Shown here: positions 1 through 7,583 of the stretch, piece after piece
How positions within the stretch are numbered: position 1 is the first letter of the stretch
Layout: each line of letters opens with the position of its first letter
Source of the DNA: Serpentinicella sp031432315
Lineage (GTDB): Bacteria > Bacillota > Clostridia > Peptostreptococcales > Natronincolaceae
Length of the DNA: 64,000 bases
Direction of reading: 5' to 3'
Assembly: GCF_031432315.1 (NCBI RefSeq)
Contig: NZ_JAVKGO010000001.1
Location: 310,001-374,000 of the forward strand
The notes under the pieces: generated by a model
Database searches by the model: none
Told to the model about the DNA's origin: nothing
Seen by the model: the letters and a program-made list of their open reading frames with translations, nothing else
Program-made: the position numbers and the translations under genes

Positions 1-528
1 CAGTGAGTTTAAAACTTTAATATCATTAATTTTATGAAGTGTATCTCCTATTTTAATACCGTGTTCCTCGCCAATATTTCGTTTAACATGTTCATTATCA
101 ATAATATCAGCTATGCCTACTACAAGTACTCCTTTAGTATTCATTCTAACACCAATGGATTGTCCTCCAGGTATTACATCTAACTGAGGTACAACATTTA
201 CTCTAACATTTTTATATGGTACAAGCCCAAATAACTTTAATTGAATGTCGAAAGCACCTTCATCTATTGCTTCAAGCATCAATTGATTTTTTACACTTAC
301 TATTTGATTTCTGAAAAAACTTTTTTTCTCATATTCGAAAATTTCATTTTGTTCAATTACACTATATGAAAAAGGAAATCTTGAATTTAGTATATGGCTA
401 TTACCTAAGCTAATATTGTATTCCTCCGGAATTCTACCACTAAATTCATTAAACGCAATATAACCTGTTACAAATAACACAAAAATAAGCATAATACATG
501 CAAATTTTTTAGTATTTTTTATTATCAT
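1..528 (-). CDS. spoIVB: SpoIVB sporulation signalling protease, N-terminal part (cut by window edge)
   Basis: The reading frame begins with ATG at 528 after a GGGAGATG ribosome site and stays open for 176 codons to base 1. A single hydrophobic segment covers roughly residues 8-23 (FACIMLIFVLFVTGYI), fitting a forespore inner-membrane anchor. The middle carries VIPGGQSIGVRMNTKGVLVV, characteristic of SpoIVB, and the visible end (GIKIGDTLHKINDIKV) is the start of a PDZ domain. In the family a C-terminal serine protease domain follows; it lies outside the window. Known role: secreted toward the mother cell membrane to trigger SpoIVFA cleavage and pro-sigmaK processing. The recN-spoIVB neighbourhood is standard, and spo0A is expected to the left. 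A terminator separates it from recN, so it probably has its own promoter, which I could not identify. Confidence 0.93.
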   Translation of the reverse strand, partial: MIIKNTKKFACIMLIFVLFVTGYIAFNEFSGRIPEEYNISLGNSHILNSRFPFSYSVIEQNEIFEYEKKSFFRNQIVSVKNQLMLEAIDEGAFDIQLKLFGLVPYKNVRVNVVPQLDVIPGGQSIGVRMNTKGVLVVGIADIIDNEHVKRNIGEEHGIKIGDTLHKINDIKVLNSL

Positions 529-611
529 AGGTTCATCTCCCTATCAAACTTTAAAAATATTTTCATTAACATTAATTTGACCTTTTTCGGAGATGATTAT
601 AATTAAAAAAA

Positions 612-643
612 AATAAAAAAGATGTTATATACATCCTTTTTAT
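612..643 (-). terminator. Intrinsic terminator after recN
   Basis: Read on the minus strand, a short stem (GGATGT paired with ACATC plus T, loop ATATA) is followed by TTTTTTATTTTTTTTT. The stem is only five to six base pairs, but the long T run and the position 15 bases after the recN stop support termination before spoIVB. Confidence 0.6.
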
Positions 644-657
644 TTAAAAATTTCATA

Positions 658-2364
658 TTATATAGCTTTATTAGTAGCATTATCTATCAATTCTTTAGCA
701 TGTTTAAGCGTAATGTCTGTTAATTTGCCTCCTAGAAGTCTGCCCACTTCATTTACTTTGCCTTCTTCATCTAACTTGATCACTTGTGTTTGTGTATTGT
801 TTTTTGCTATTTTTTTCTCAATTAAAAAATGTTCTTCTGCCATAGATGCAATTTGTGGCAAGTGAGTGATACATATAACTTGGTGTGTGTTAGCAACTTT
901 TTTTAACTTTTCCGCTACCACTTGTGCTGTATTTCCACTTATACCAGTGTCAACCTCATCGAAAATAAGGGTTTCTATATTATCAGCATCTGCTAATATG
1001 GTTTTAAAAGCGAGCATAATACGTGATATTTCTCCACCTGAAGCTATTTTTGTTAAAGGTTTTAAATCTTCTCCTATATTAGTAGAAATTAAGAATTCAA
1101 CTTGATCTAAACCTTTTTCTAAAAAGTAATATTCACCATTTTCAAATTTTTTATTATTAAAAGATATTTCAAAAGAAACATTGCCCATATTTAAAGTAGT
1201 CAATATATTAAGTAAGTCCTTCTCAAATTTTTTAGCAACTTTTTTTCTTATTTTGCTTATATTAGTTGCTAATTTAACTAAGGATTCTTTTTGCTCAAAA
1301 ATGTCCTTTTCATACGTTTTAATTTTTTCTTCACTCGATAATAATTCTTCTAACTCCTCACTTACCTGTTCACGGTAATTAAGAATCTCTTCAATGCTTG
1401 TACCATATTTCCTTTTAAGATTATTTATTAAATTTAGCCTTTCTTCAAATTGGTTTAATGTATTTCCATCAAATTCAACACTATCAGTATAGGCCCTCAT
1501 TTCTCTAGCTAAATCTTCTATCTTGTACTTAATTTCCTCCATACTTTCGTAGTATGTATTAAGGGAACTATCCAGATCTGAAATTGTAGCTAGACTTCTT
1601 GCGTTTCTTGATATCAAGTCTATAGCAGCAGTTGATTGGTGACCATTATATAAGTCATTACAAGCATTGTCTACGATCGAATGTATCTTCTCACTATTCG
1701 ATAAAATTCTTATATTTTCTTCTACCTTAATATCTTCACCAGTTTCAAGATAGGCTGAATCAATCTCATTCAGCTGAAATTGTAGCAAGTCAATTTTACG
1801 CTCTCGCTCCATCTTATCATTACAAATAGATTCTAACTCTTTGCAAAGCGTAACATAACTTTTATATCTAGTTTTATATTCCGACAAAGTTTTGGCTAGT
1901 TCATTTGTACCATATGCATCTAGCATATTAATATGATTTGTAGAATTAAGTAAAGATTGGTGTTCGTGCTGTCCGAGAACATCTATCAAATACTTAGATA
2001 GCAACTTTAAAACAGATTGGTTTACAATAACACCATTTATTCTTGCAACGCTTCTACCCGCAGCATAAAGTTCTCTAGTAATAATTAAATTTTCATCATC
2101 TTCATAATCAATTCCAAAGTTAGCTAATATTTCATTAATTTCATTATCATTATTAATTTGGAATACACCTTGGATTACAGATTTAGAAGTTCCACTACGT
2201 ATTAATTCCCTATTCGCCCGTTCTCCAAGTATCATACTAATTGCACCAATAATAATTGATTTTCCAGCGCCAGTTTCACCTGTTAATACGTTTAGACCCT
2301 CACCAAAAGTTAGTTTAAGGGAATCAATCAATGCAAAATCTTTTATTGCTAACTCCAATAACAT
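658..2364 (-). CDS. recN: DNA repair protein RecN
   Basis: SMC-like ATPase that acts on double-strand breaks and promotes cohesion during recombinational repair. The 568-residue length is normal. Walker A GETGAGKS is at residues 29-36, a long coiled-coil centre rich in Glu and Lys covers about 150-370, the ABC-type signature SGGEISRIMLA follows, and Walker B with LIFDEVDTGISG begins near 465, then a THLPQIA switch motif. ATG start at 2364 follows GGTGGTGA. It lies 14 bases after argR, so the two are almost certainly co-transcribed, an arrangement conserved in Bacillus and Clostridia (ahrC-recN). Confidence 0.97.
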   Translation of the reverse strand: MLLELAIKDFALIDSLKLTFGEGLNVLTGETGAGKSIIIGAISMILGERANRELIRSGTSKSVIQGVFQINNDNEINEILANFGIDYEDDENLIITRELYAAGRSVARINGVIVNQSVLKLLSKYLIDVLGQHEHQSLLNSTNHINMLDAYGTNELAKTLSEYKTRYKSYVTLCKELESICNDKMERERKIDLLQFQLNEIDSAYLETGEDIKVEENIRILSNSEKIHSIVDNACNDLYNGHQSTAAIDLISRNARSLATISDLDSSLNTYYESMEEIKYKIEDLAREMRAYTDSVEFDGNTLNQFEERLNLINNLKRKYGTSIEEILNYREQVSEELEELLSSEEKIKTYEKDIFEQKESLVKLATNISKIRKKVAKKFEKDLLNILTTLNMGNVSFEISFNNKKFENGEYYFLEKGLDQVEFLISTNIGEDLKPLTKIASGGEISRIMLAFKTILADADNIETLIFDEVDTGISGNTAQVVAEKLKKVANTHQVICITHLPQIASMAEEHFLIEKKIAKNNTQTQVIKLDEEGKVNEVGRLLGGKLTDITLKHAKELIDNATNKAI

Positions 2365-2378
2365 ATATGTTCACCACC

Positions 2379-2828
2379 CTATTGAGTTAGAGTTATAAAT
2401 TTCTGTTTCATCTCTTCCATTTGATTAACATCTTTTATTACAACAAATATTGTATCGTCACCTGCTACCGTTCCAACAACACCCTCAAGATTTGCAGCAT
2501 CAATTGCTGATGCCCCGGCCTGACCACCAGCTGGTATTGTCTTTATAACAAGTATATTTCCCGCATGATCAATTGAAGTTATTACATCTTTAAAGACTCT
2601 AACCATTCGTTCTGATAAAATTGAATTTTGGCTCTCTAAGGTACCATATTTGTACTTTCCATTTTTTGATAATACTTTTATTAATCTTAATTCTTTAATA
2701 TCTCTTGAAACTGTTGCCTGCGTTACTTTAAATCCATTATTTTTTAACGCTTCAGATAATTCTTCTTGGGTTTCTATTTCTTGACTTTCAATTAATTCTA
2801 GTATTTTTGAATGCCTTGTATATTTCAT
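2379..2828 (-). CDS. argR: Arginine repressor ArgR/AhrC
   Basis: Arginine-responsive transcription factor controlling arginine biosynthesis and catabolism. At 149 residues it has the usual size. The N-terminal winged helix covers about 1-70 (TQEELSEALKNNGFKVTQAT followed by SRDIKELRLIKV). The C-terminal hexamerisation and arginine-binding domain holds GGQAGASAIDA and GTVAGDDTIFVV with the paired aspartates that contact arginine. Start ATG follows a strong AGGAGG site. No arginine genes are in the window. A perfect 22-bp inverted repeat lies just upstream at 2848-2904 and may be an autoregulatory operator. Confidence 0.96.
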   Translation of the reverse strand: MKYTRHSKILELIESQEIETQEELSEALKNNGFKVTQATVSRDIKELRLIKVLSKNGKYKYGTLESQNSILSERMVRVFKDVITSIDHAGNILVIKTIPAGGQAGASAIDAANLEGVVGTVAGDDTIFVVIKDVNQMEEMKQKFITLTQ

Positions 2829-2847
2829 AATTACCTCCTATAATTTT

Positions 2848-2904
2848 AAATATGAAGAATAATAAATATCCACTAATGATGTATATTTATTATTCTTCAT
2901 ATTT
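2848..2904. repeat. Perfect 22-bp inverted repeat upstream of argR, possible operator
   Basis: Bases 2848-2869 are the exact reverse complement of 2883-2904, separated by 13 bases. Each arm contains TGAAGAATAAT, which partly resembles half of an ArgR box (consensus around TGAATAATTATTCA). Neither side is followed by a T run, so it is not an ordinary terminator. It lies 20-76 bases before the argR start codon, where a promoter and operator are expected; a weak TTGAAG-like -35 overlaps the distal arm. An autoregulatory ArgR site is inference; a cruciform or mRNA leader hairpin is the alternative. Confidence 0.55.
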
Positions 2905-2956
2905 AGATAATATCCTTCAAATATAAAATATAAACATTAAAAGTAATGATTATGCA

Positions 2957-2983
2957 GTAAAAAAAGTGGCTATCGCCACTTTA
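2957..2983 (-). terminator. Intrinsic terminator after the TlyA-family gene
   Basis: On the minus strand AAAGTGGC and GCCACTTT pair around the loop GATA, followed by TTTTTA. The eight-pair stem with a tetraloop is a textbook rho-independent terminator. It ends the oapA-dxs-tlyA transcript before argR-recN. Confidence 0.88.
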
Positions 2984-3040
2984 TTACTTTAAGTTTATTA
3001 GGTAATAAAACCCAACCTCTTTTAACCATTTTTTATGTTT

Positions 3041-3847
3041 CTATTTTATTAAAAAAGTATGTGAGTCATTTACAATATCTTCAATGTTTTTAAGGTCAAA
3101 CTGTCCCATGTCCTTATTATTGAGTAAATGTAATAAGTACTCAATGTTACCCTCAGGTCCCTTTACAGGGGAAAAGGTTATATTTAAAATAGAAAAGTCT
3201 AAGTTAATAGCGTATGAAGTAATCTCTCTAATAACTTCAATATGCGTGCTCTTTTCTCTTACAACGCCTTTTTTTCCAACTTTATCCCTTCCTGCTTCAA
3301 ATTGCGGTTTAATCAACGCTACAACTTCTGAGTTTTCTTTTAACAAATCTTTCAAAACAGGTAACACTAATTTTAAAGATATAAAAGAAACGTCTATTGA
3401 GGCGAATTCAATCGAATCACTTATGTCGTTCTTAGTAACATTTCTTATATTAGTTCTTTCCATTACAACAACTTTTTCGTCCTGTCGCAACTTCCAGTCT
3501 AGCTGTCCATATCCTACATCGACAGCATATATTTTTTTTGCACCATTTAATAGCATACAATGGGTAAATCCACCTGTAGAAGCACCAATATCCATGCAAA
3601 TTTTATTATCTACACTTAAGTCAAAGGTTTTGAGTGCTTTTTCTAGTTTTAGGCCACCACGACTTACATAGGGATATAGAGCACCTTTGATTAAAATATC
3701 AGACTCAACATTTACTAAGGTTCCTGCTTTGTCAATCTTTTGTTGTTCTACAAATACTAAGCCGGCCATAATAGCTCTTTTTGCTTTTTCTCTAGTTTCA
3801 AATAGTGCTTTTTCAACAAGTAAAACATCTAACCTTTTTTTATTCAT
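3041..3847 (-). CDS. yqxC: TlyA-family rRNA 2'-O-methyltransferase (YqxC)
   Basis: The first 60 residues are an S4 RNA-binding domain (KKRLDVLLVEKALFETREKA). It is followed by an FtsJ-type Rossmann methyltransferase with the SAM motif CMDIGASTGGFTHCML and later VALIKPQFEAGRDKVGKKG. The family methylates ribosomal RNA 2'-hydroxyls in mycobacteria; it is often labelled hemolysin, probably wrongly. Length 268 is typical. ATG start after AAGGATG. It lies 22 bases after dxs in the conserved order dxs-yqxC-argR-recN. The exact rRNA target in this organism cannot be read from sequence. Confidence 0.92.
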   Translation of the reverse strand: MNKKRLDVLLVEKALFETREKAKRAIMAGLVFVEQQKIDKAGTLVNVESDILIKGALYPYVSRGGLKLEKALKTFDLSVDNKICMDIGASTGGFTHCMLLNGAKKIYAVDVGYGQLDWKLRQDEKVVVMERTNIRNVTKNDISDSIEFASIDVSFISLKLVLPVLKDLLKENSEVVALIKPQFEAGRDKVGKKGVVREKSTHIEVIREITSYAINLDFSILNITFSPVKGPEGNIEYLLHLLNNKDMGQFDLKNIEDIVNDSHTFLIK

Positions 3848-3869
3848 TTGTGCACATCCTTAATCACAA

Positions 3870-5756
3870 TTAAAAACTATACTTTACTATTTTACTATCG
3901 AAATCGTCAATAATTGTATCTACAATATTTTCAGCTGTCAAACCATAAACTTGAAATAATGTATCCATATCACCATGTTCTATAAATCGGTCCGGGAGGC
4001 CAAATATTTTTACCTCTTTTGTAATACCATTATTATTTAGTATACTTTGAATTTGGGAACCAAATCCACCTAGTTTATAATTATCTTCCACAACATAAAC
4101 ATTTTTGCATTTGCTCGTTCTCTGTAATATTGTCTTTTCGTCAATTGGTTTTATAAACCTTGGATTTAATAAAGTTGTTTTAATCCCACTGCTATTTAAC
4201 TGATAGCATGCTTCTAAAGCTATGTTGTTTAAATGACCAGTAGCTATTACTAGTGCATCATTACCCGTTTCATAGATTATTTCTGCAGATTTTTTTTCTA
4301 AGGAAAGATTTGAACAGTGTTCAATTGTGCTAGCTTCACCTCTTGGATATCTTATAGCTAAAGGGCCATCAAAGGTAAGAGAATACTTCAACATTTCTTT
4401 AAGTTCAACGCCATCTTTTGGCGATAATATGGTTAAGTTAGGAATCGGAAATAACATAGAGATATCCATTATTCCATGATGTGTTTCCCCATCATTACCA
4501 ACAATTCCTGCTCTATCAATTAAGAATGTAACAGACAAGTTCTGGAGACATACGTCATGTATCACCTGATCTAATCCTCTTAGTAAAAATGTTGAATATA
4601 CAGCAAAATATGGCTTATGCCCTGCGGCTGCAATGCCGGCAGCAAATGTAACTGCATGCTGTTCAGCAATACCCACATCAAAAAAACGATTAGGATACTT
4701 TTTTGAGAAATCCATTAATCCCGTACCTGCAGGCATAGCAGCTGTAATAGCAACAACTTCTTCTTTTTCTTTAGCTAGTTCTAATAGTGTATCACCAACA
4801 ATGTCAGAATAAGTAATTTGCTTGCTTCCAAGAGACTGACCGGTTTTCGTATCGAAAGGACCTACCCCGTGATATTTTTCTGGTTTATTTTCGGCGTGAG
4901 AATATCCTTTACCCTTCTTTGTTATAACATGAAGTAAGATAGGACCTGAAATGTTTCTAATATTCTTAAAAGCACTACAAAGTTCTTCATAATTGTGACC
5001 ATCAATAGGCCCAACATACGTAAAACCTAATTCCTCAAAAAACACACCGGGGATAAAAAAGTGCTTTACGCAATCTTTTGCTTTTTCTGCGGTCTTATAG
5101 ACACTTTTTCCTATCGCTGGTATTCTTTCAATAAAATGTTCTACATCATCTTTAAATCTTGAATAGATAGGTGTAGTTCTAATTTTATTTAGATAATTTG
5201 ATATGCCACCAACATTTTCTGATATAGACATTTCATTATCATTCAGAACAACAATTACATCTTTTTTGCTTTGGCCTGCGTGATTTAACGCTTCAAGTGC
5301 CATACCACCTGTTAATGCCCCATCACCAATCACTGCAACAACGGCATTTTTTTCATTTTTTAAATCACGAGCCGAAGCCATACCTAGGGCAGCAGAAATT
5401 GAAGTACTACTATGACCAGTGTCAAAATGATCATGTTCACTTTCATACCGTTTTGGAAAACCGCTTATTCCTTGATATTGTCGTAACGTATGAAATCTGT
5501 CTTTTCTTCCTGTAATCAGTTTATGTACATAACTCTGATGACCTACATCCCATATAATTTTATCCGTAGGGCTGTTAAAACTACTATGGAGCGCTAACGT
5601 TAGTTCTACAACTCCTAGGTTAGATGCTAGATGTCCACCTGTTTTCGATACATTATCTATTAAAAACTCTCTTATCTCATTTGAGAGTGTATTTACGTCT
5701 CTGGAATTAAGTTTTTTTAAGTCTTCTGGAGACTTAATTTTATCAAGTAGTTTCAT
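3870..5756 (-). CDS. dxs: 1-deoxy-D-xylulose-5-phosphate synthase
   Basis: Thiamine-diphosphate enzyme that condenses pyruvate and glyceraldehyde-3-phosphate, the entry step of the MEP isoprenoid pathway. At 628 residues it is full length. The thiamine/magnesium motif GDGALTGGMALEALN lies near 150; the transketolase pyrimidine domain contains DVGIAEQHAVTFAAGIA (catalytic Glu about 370) and DRAGIVGNDGETHHG. The C-terminal domain has the LGGFGSQ signature. The start follows AGGAGAGAG and lies only four bases after oapA, so the enzyme is co-expressed with the OLE partner protein. ispA lies upstream in the same group, and dxr, ispG and uppS are 35-40 kb away in this window. Confidence 0.98.
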   Translation of the reverse strand: MKLLDKIKSPEDLKKLNSRDVNTLSNEIREFLIDNVSKTGGHLASNLGVVELTLALHSSFNSPTDKIIWDVGHQSYVHKLITGRKDRFHTLRQYQGISGFPKRYESEHDHFDTGHSSTSISAALGMASARDLKNEKNAVVAVIGDGALTGGMALEALNHAGQSKKDVIVVLNDNEMSISENVGGISNYLNKIRTTPIYSRFKDDVEHFIERIPAIGKSVYKTAEKAKDCVKHFFIPGVFFEELGFTYVGPIDGHNYEELCSAFKNIRNISGPILLHVITKKGKGYSHAENKPEKYHGVGPFDTKTGQSLGSKQITYSDIVGDTLLELAKEKEEVVAITAAMPAGTGLMDFSKKYPNRFFDVGIAEQHAVTFAAGIAAAGHKPYFAVYSTFLLRGLDQVIHDVCLQNLSVTFLIDRAGIVGNDGETHHGIMDISMLFPIPNLTILSPKDGVELKEMLKYSLTFDGPLAIRYPRGEASTIEHCSNLSLEKKSAEIIYETGNDALVIATGHLNNIALEACYQLNSSGIKTTLLNPRFIKPIDEKTILQRTSKCKNVYVVEDNYKLGGFGSQIQSILNNNGITKEVKIFGLPDRFIEHGDMDTLFQVYGLTAENIVDTIIDDFDSKIVKYSF

Positions 5757-5760
5757 CTAA

Positions 5761-6399
5761 TTACTCTCTCCTGTTCTTAGACTGATCTTTTATTATAGAT
5801 GTACCAATCTTTTTATCAATATAATTTAATGCACGAGCAGTATTGAATACTATAATATGGGATTGGTTTATAGAGAGACTTTTCCCAATAGCCTTACCAC
5901 CTACTGTTAAAGAGGCTACAAAAGCAGTAATTAATATTGTTAGTATAGCTCGGTTAATAAGAACGGGCCCTTTAGCTAATTGTAAAATAATATTAGCCCC
6001 AGCGACTCCACTTACAATACCGCATATATCTCCTACAACATCATTACAAAAATTTGAAACTGTACTGGCATTTTTAAGCAAATTAATTGCGTACCTAGCA
6101 CCCTCCACTCTATCAGATGCCATAGCATGAAATGGCTTGTCAGAAGCTACTGTAACTGCAATACCTATCATGTCACTAAAAACTCCTAAGAATACTATTA
6201 TGATTAATATAATAAATGATATGATCACTGTTGTATTCATCAAAACAACTTCTGCTGCTATACTAAATAAGATTGTAAGCAAAAATGTCCAAATTGAAAC
6301 AACTATAACCCATTTCAAGTTATATTTCTTCCATAATCCAGTCGTACCATTACTTTTTTTTACATTTCTATTATTTTTATTTTTACCGTCCTTCGACAA
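5761..6399 (-). CDS. oapA: OLE-associated membrane protein OapA
   Basis: A 212-residue protein with a basic Asn/Lys-rich N-terminus, two close hydrophobic segments at about 30-54 and 57-80, and further hydrophobic stretches around 125-145 and 150-170. Conserved-looking motifs are SDMIGIAVTVASDKPFHAMA, FCNDVVGDICGIVSG and ARALNYIDKKIG. Its position between the OLE RNA and dxs matches OapA of Bacillus halodurans, an OLE-binding membrane protein. In that organism OLE and OapA affect survival in short-chain alcohols, cold growth and magnesium tolerance (established). The text faintly recalls the DUF21/CorB magnesium-transporter membrane domain, which I cannot test here. The start is TTG, six to seven bases after GGAGGG; no ATG is suitably placed. 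Confidence 0.86.
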   Translation of the reverse strand: MSKDGKNKNNRNVKKSNGTTGLWKKYNLKWVIVVSIWTFLLTILFSIAAEVVLMNTTVIISFIILIIIVFLGVFSDMIGIAVTVASDKPFHAMASDRVEGARYAINLLKNASTVSNFCNDVVGDICGIVSGVAGANIILQLAKGPVLINRAILTILITAFVASLTVGGKAIGKSLSINQSHIIVFNTARALNYIDKKIGTSIIKDQSKNRRE

Positions 6400-6469
6400 A
6401 TATATCCCTCCGAATCAAAGTAATAGCCATAATATAACGACTTCTTTTGATTTGGTTTTTTATGTAAAC

Positions 6470-6504
6470 AAAAATTTAAAGCTGATAGCTAAGCCATCAG
6501 CTTT
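6470..6504 (-). terminator. Terminal hairpin of the OLE RNA
   Basis: On the minus strand AAAGCTGAT pairs perfectly with ATCAGCTTT around the nine-base loop GGCTTAGCT, followed by AAATTTTTGTTT. The nine-pair stem and T-rich tail fit an intrinsic terminator or the conserved 3' hairpin of the RNA. Because oapA starts only about 70 bases further on, some readthrough probably feeds oapA and dxs. Confidence 0.75.
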
Positions 6505-7063
6505 ATCAGTGGTAATACGATAAGTAAATTTTACGGCTTAGGTCCAGTTAGTTTTCCCAAACTAGTACTGTCTGTCACCATAACAGCGGTTTCCCTTTAA
6601 ACTAATTTCTATCTTGTCGCCATAGATAGGACTGGATTACCACTTAGTCCGCACTGTAATCCTTAACGTATCTCTGATGAACAGTCTAGGGGTTTTCCCC
6701 AACAACTTACTTTACTCTTAGCCTCTTTTGCAGAATTGGTTTCAAATAGCGATAACTTTAAATATCGGGCCCTGATCTCTAAAGTCTGATCTATTTATCT
6801 GCCAATTCCACTCAAGGCAGGCTACACTATGGTAAACCATAGGTTTCACCATTTATTTTATTAAATGGCCTCCACGAAGCGAGGGTCATCGCCCGCATGC
6901 CATTGCGGATCGCCCCCATCTCCTTACTCCCTGAAAAAACCCACGACTGGGCGTCGCAAGCAAAAACAAGGAACTTCATCGATATGCCCTTTGGCGGATT
7001 TTTAGCCCCGCCTTCAAAGCAAAATAAGTTGACTAGAATACTGTACCACTGAAATTAAATATA
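6470..7063 (-). ncRNA. ole: OLE RNA (ornate large extremophilic RNA)
   Basis: A gene-free span of about 600 bases between yuiD and oapA is far richer in G+C than its surroundings (35 of 60 in 6901-6960) and full of short hairpins: GGCGG...CCGCC near 7010-6992, CTATGGTTTACCATAG near 6842-6827, TTGGGGAAAACCCC near 6697. Segments such as GGGCGATCCGCAATGGCATG and GATGACCCTCGCTTCGTGG match my memory of the OLE consensus. Length (about 594 nt from predicted start to terminal hairpin), location beside ispA and dxs, and the adjacent oapA all fit the family. OLE is known to bind OapA at the membrane in extremophilic Firmicutes and to affect stress and magnesium tolerance; its molecular mechanism is unsettled. 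It has its own promoter and terminal hairpin. No plausible protein is encoded in it. Confidence 0.92.
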
Positions 7064-7069
7064 TCTGAT

Positions 7070-7098
7070 ATTATAGCATAATCTTCAGTAGAATTCAA
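7070..7098 (-). promoter_or_regulatory. SigmaA promoter of the OLE RNA
   Basis: On the minus strand a -35 TTGAAT (7093-7098), a 17-base spacer and a -10 TATAAT (7070-7075) preceded by TGC (extended -10). This is close to a perfect vegetative promoter. It starts four bases beyond the yuiD stop codon and predicts transcription from about 7063, which matches where the GC-rich structured region begins. The RNA is therefore probably abundant and made independently of the upstream ispA-yuiD transcript. Confidence 0.88.
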
Positions 7099-7101
7099 AT
7101 A

Positions 7102-7560
7102 TCATACTATTAATATTGCAATTATAATGCCTAAGATTCCACCAACTAGTACCTCAAAAGGCGTGTGTCCAACTAATTCTTTTAATCTTTTTTCATTTTT
7201 TTGTTTCAACTGCTTCTTGTTTTTATTATGTAAATCTGCAATCATTTTATTAATAATAACAGCTTGCTTACCAACGGCATTTCTTACTCCAGCAGCATCA
7301 TACATTACAACCATGGCAAATCCAAAAGAAAGAGCAAAAAGCGGTGAATCCCAACCTTCAGTTAACCCGATACTTGTTGTTAACGCCATAACAAAAGCCG
7401 AATGTGAACTTGGCATTCCCCCTGAACCTACAAATCTTGATACATTAAATCTTTTATCAACTAAATAGGTATGTATCACTTTAAGGGACTGAGCAATAAA
7501 CCAGGCAAGTAATGAAACTAACAAGATATTATTATTGCTAACCGCTTCAAAAAAATTCAT
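7102..7560 (-). CDS. yuiD: Divergent PAP2-family membrane protein (YuiD, DUF212)
   Basis: A 152-residue protein with hydrophobic segments at about 10-30, 50-67, 72-90 and 137-152. The phosphatase-like signature SGGMPSSHSAFVMALTTSIG and MYDAAGVRNAVGKQA identify the DUF212 family related to acid phosphatase/vanadium haloperoxidase. A lipid-diphosphate phosphatase activity is plausible but unproven. It sits 23 bases after ispA and directly before the OLE promoter. Its place in an isoprenoid cluster would suit a prenyl-diphosphate phosphatase; this is inference. ATG start follows AAGGAGGAG. Confidence 0.9.
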   Translation of the reverse strand: MNFFEAVSNNNILLVSLLAWFIAQSLKVIHTYLVDKRFNVSRFVGSGGMPSSHSAFVMALTTSIGLTEGWDSPLFALSFGFAMVVMYDAAGVRNAVGKQAVIINKMIADLHNKNKKQLKQKNEKRLKELVGHTPFEVLVGGILGIIIAILIV

Positions 7561-7583
7561 TTAATCTCCTCCTTATAGATGCA

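Noticed and set aside
3084..3671. 195-codon open frame on the plus strand
   Set aside because: Antisense to the whole S4/FtsJ methyltransferase gene; no ribosome site or recognisable domain, and Ser/Phe-rich as expected for a reverse-frame shadow.
6137..6523. 128-codon plus-strand frame running from oapA into the OLE terminal hairpin
   Set aside because: Shadow of oapA; it ends inside the terminator and has no initiation signal.
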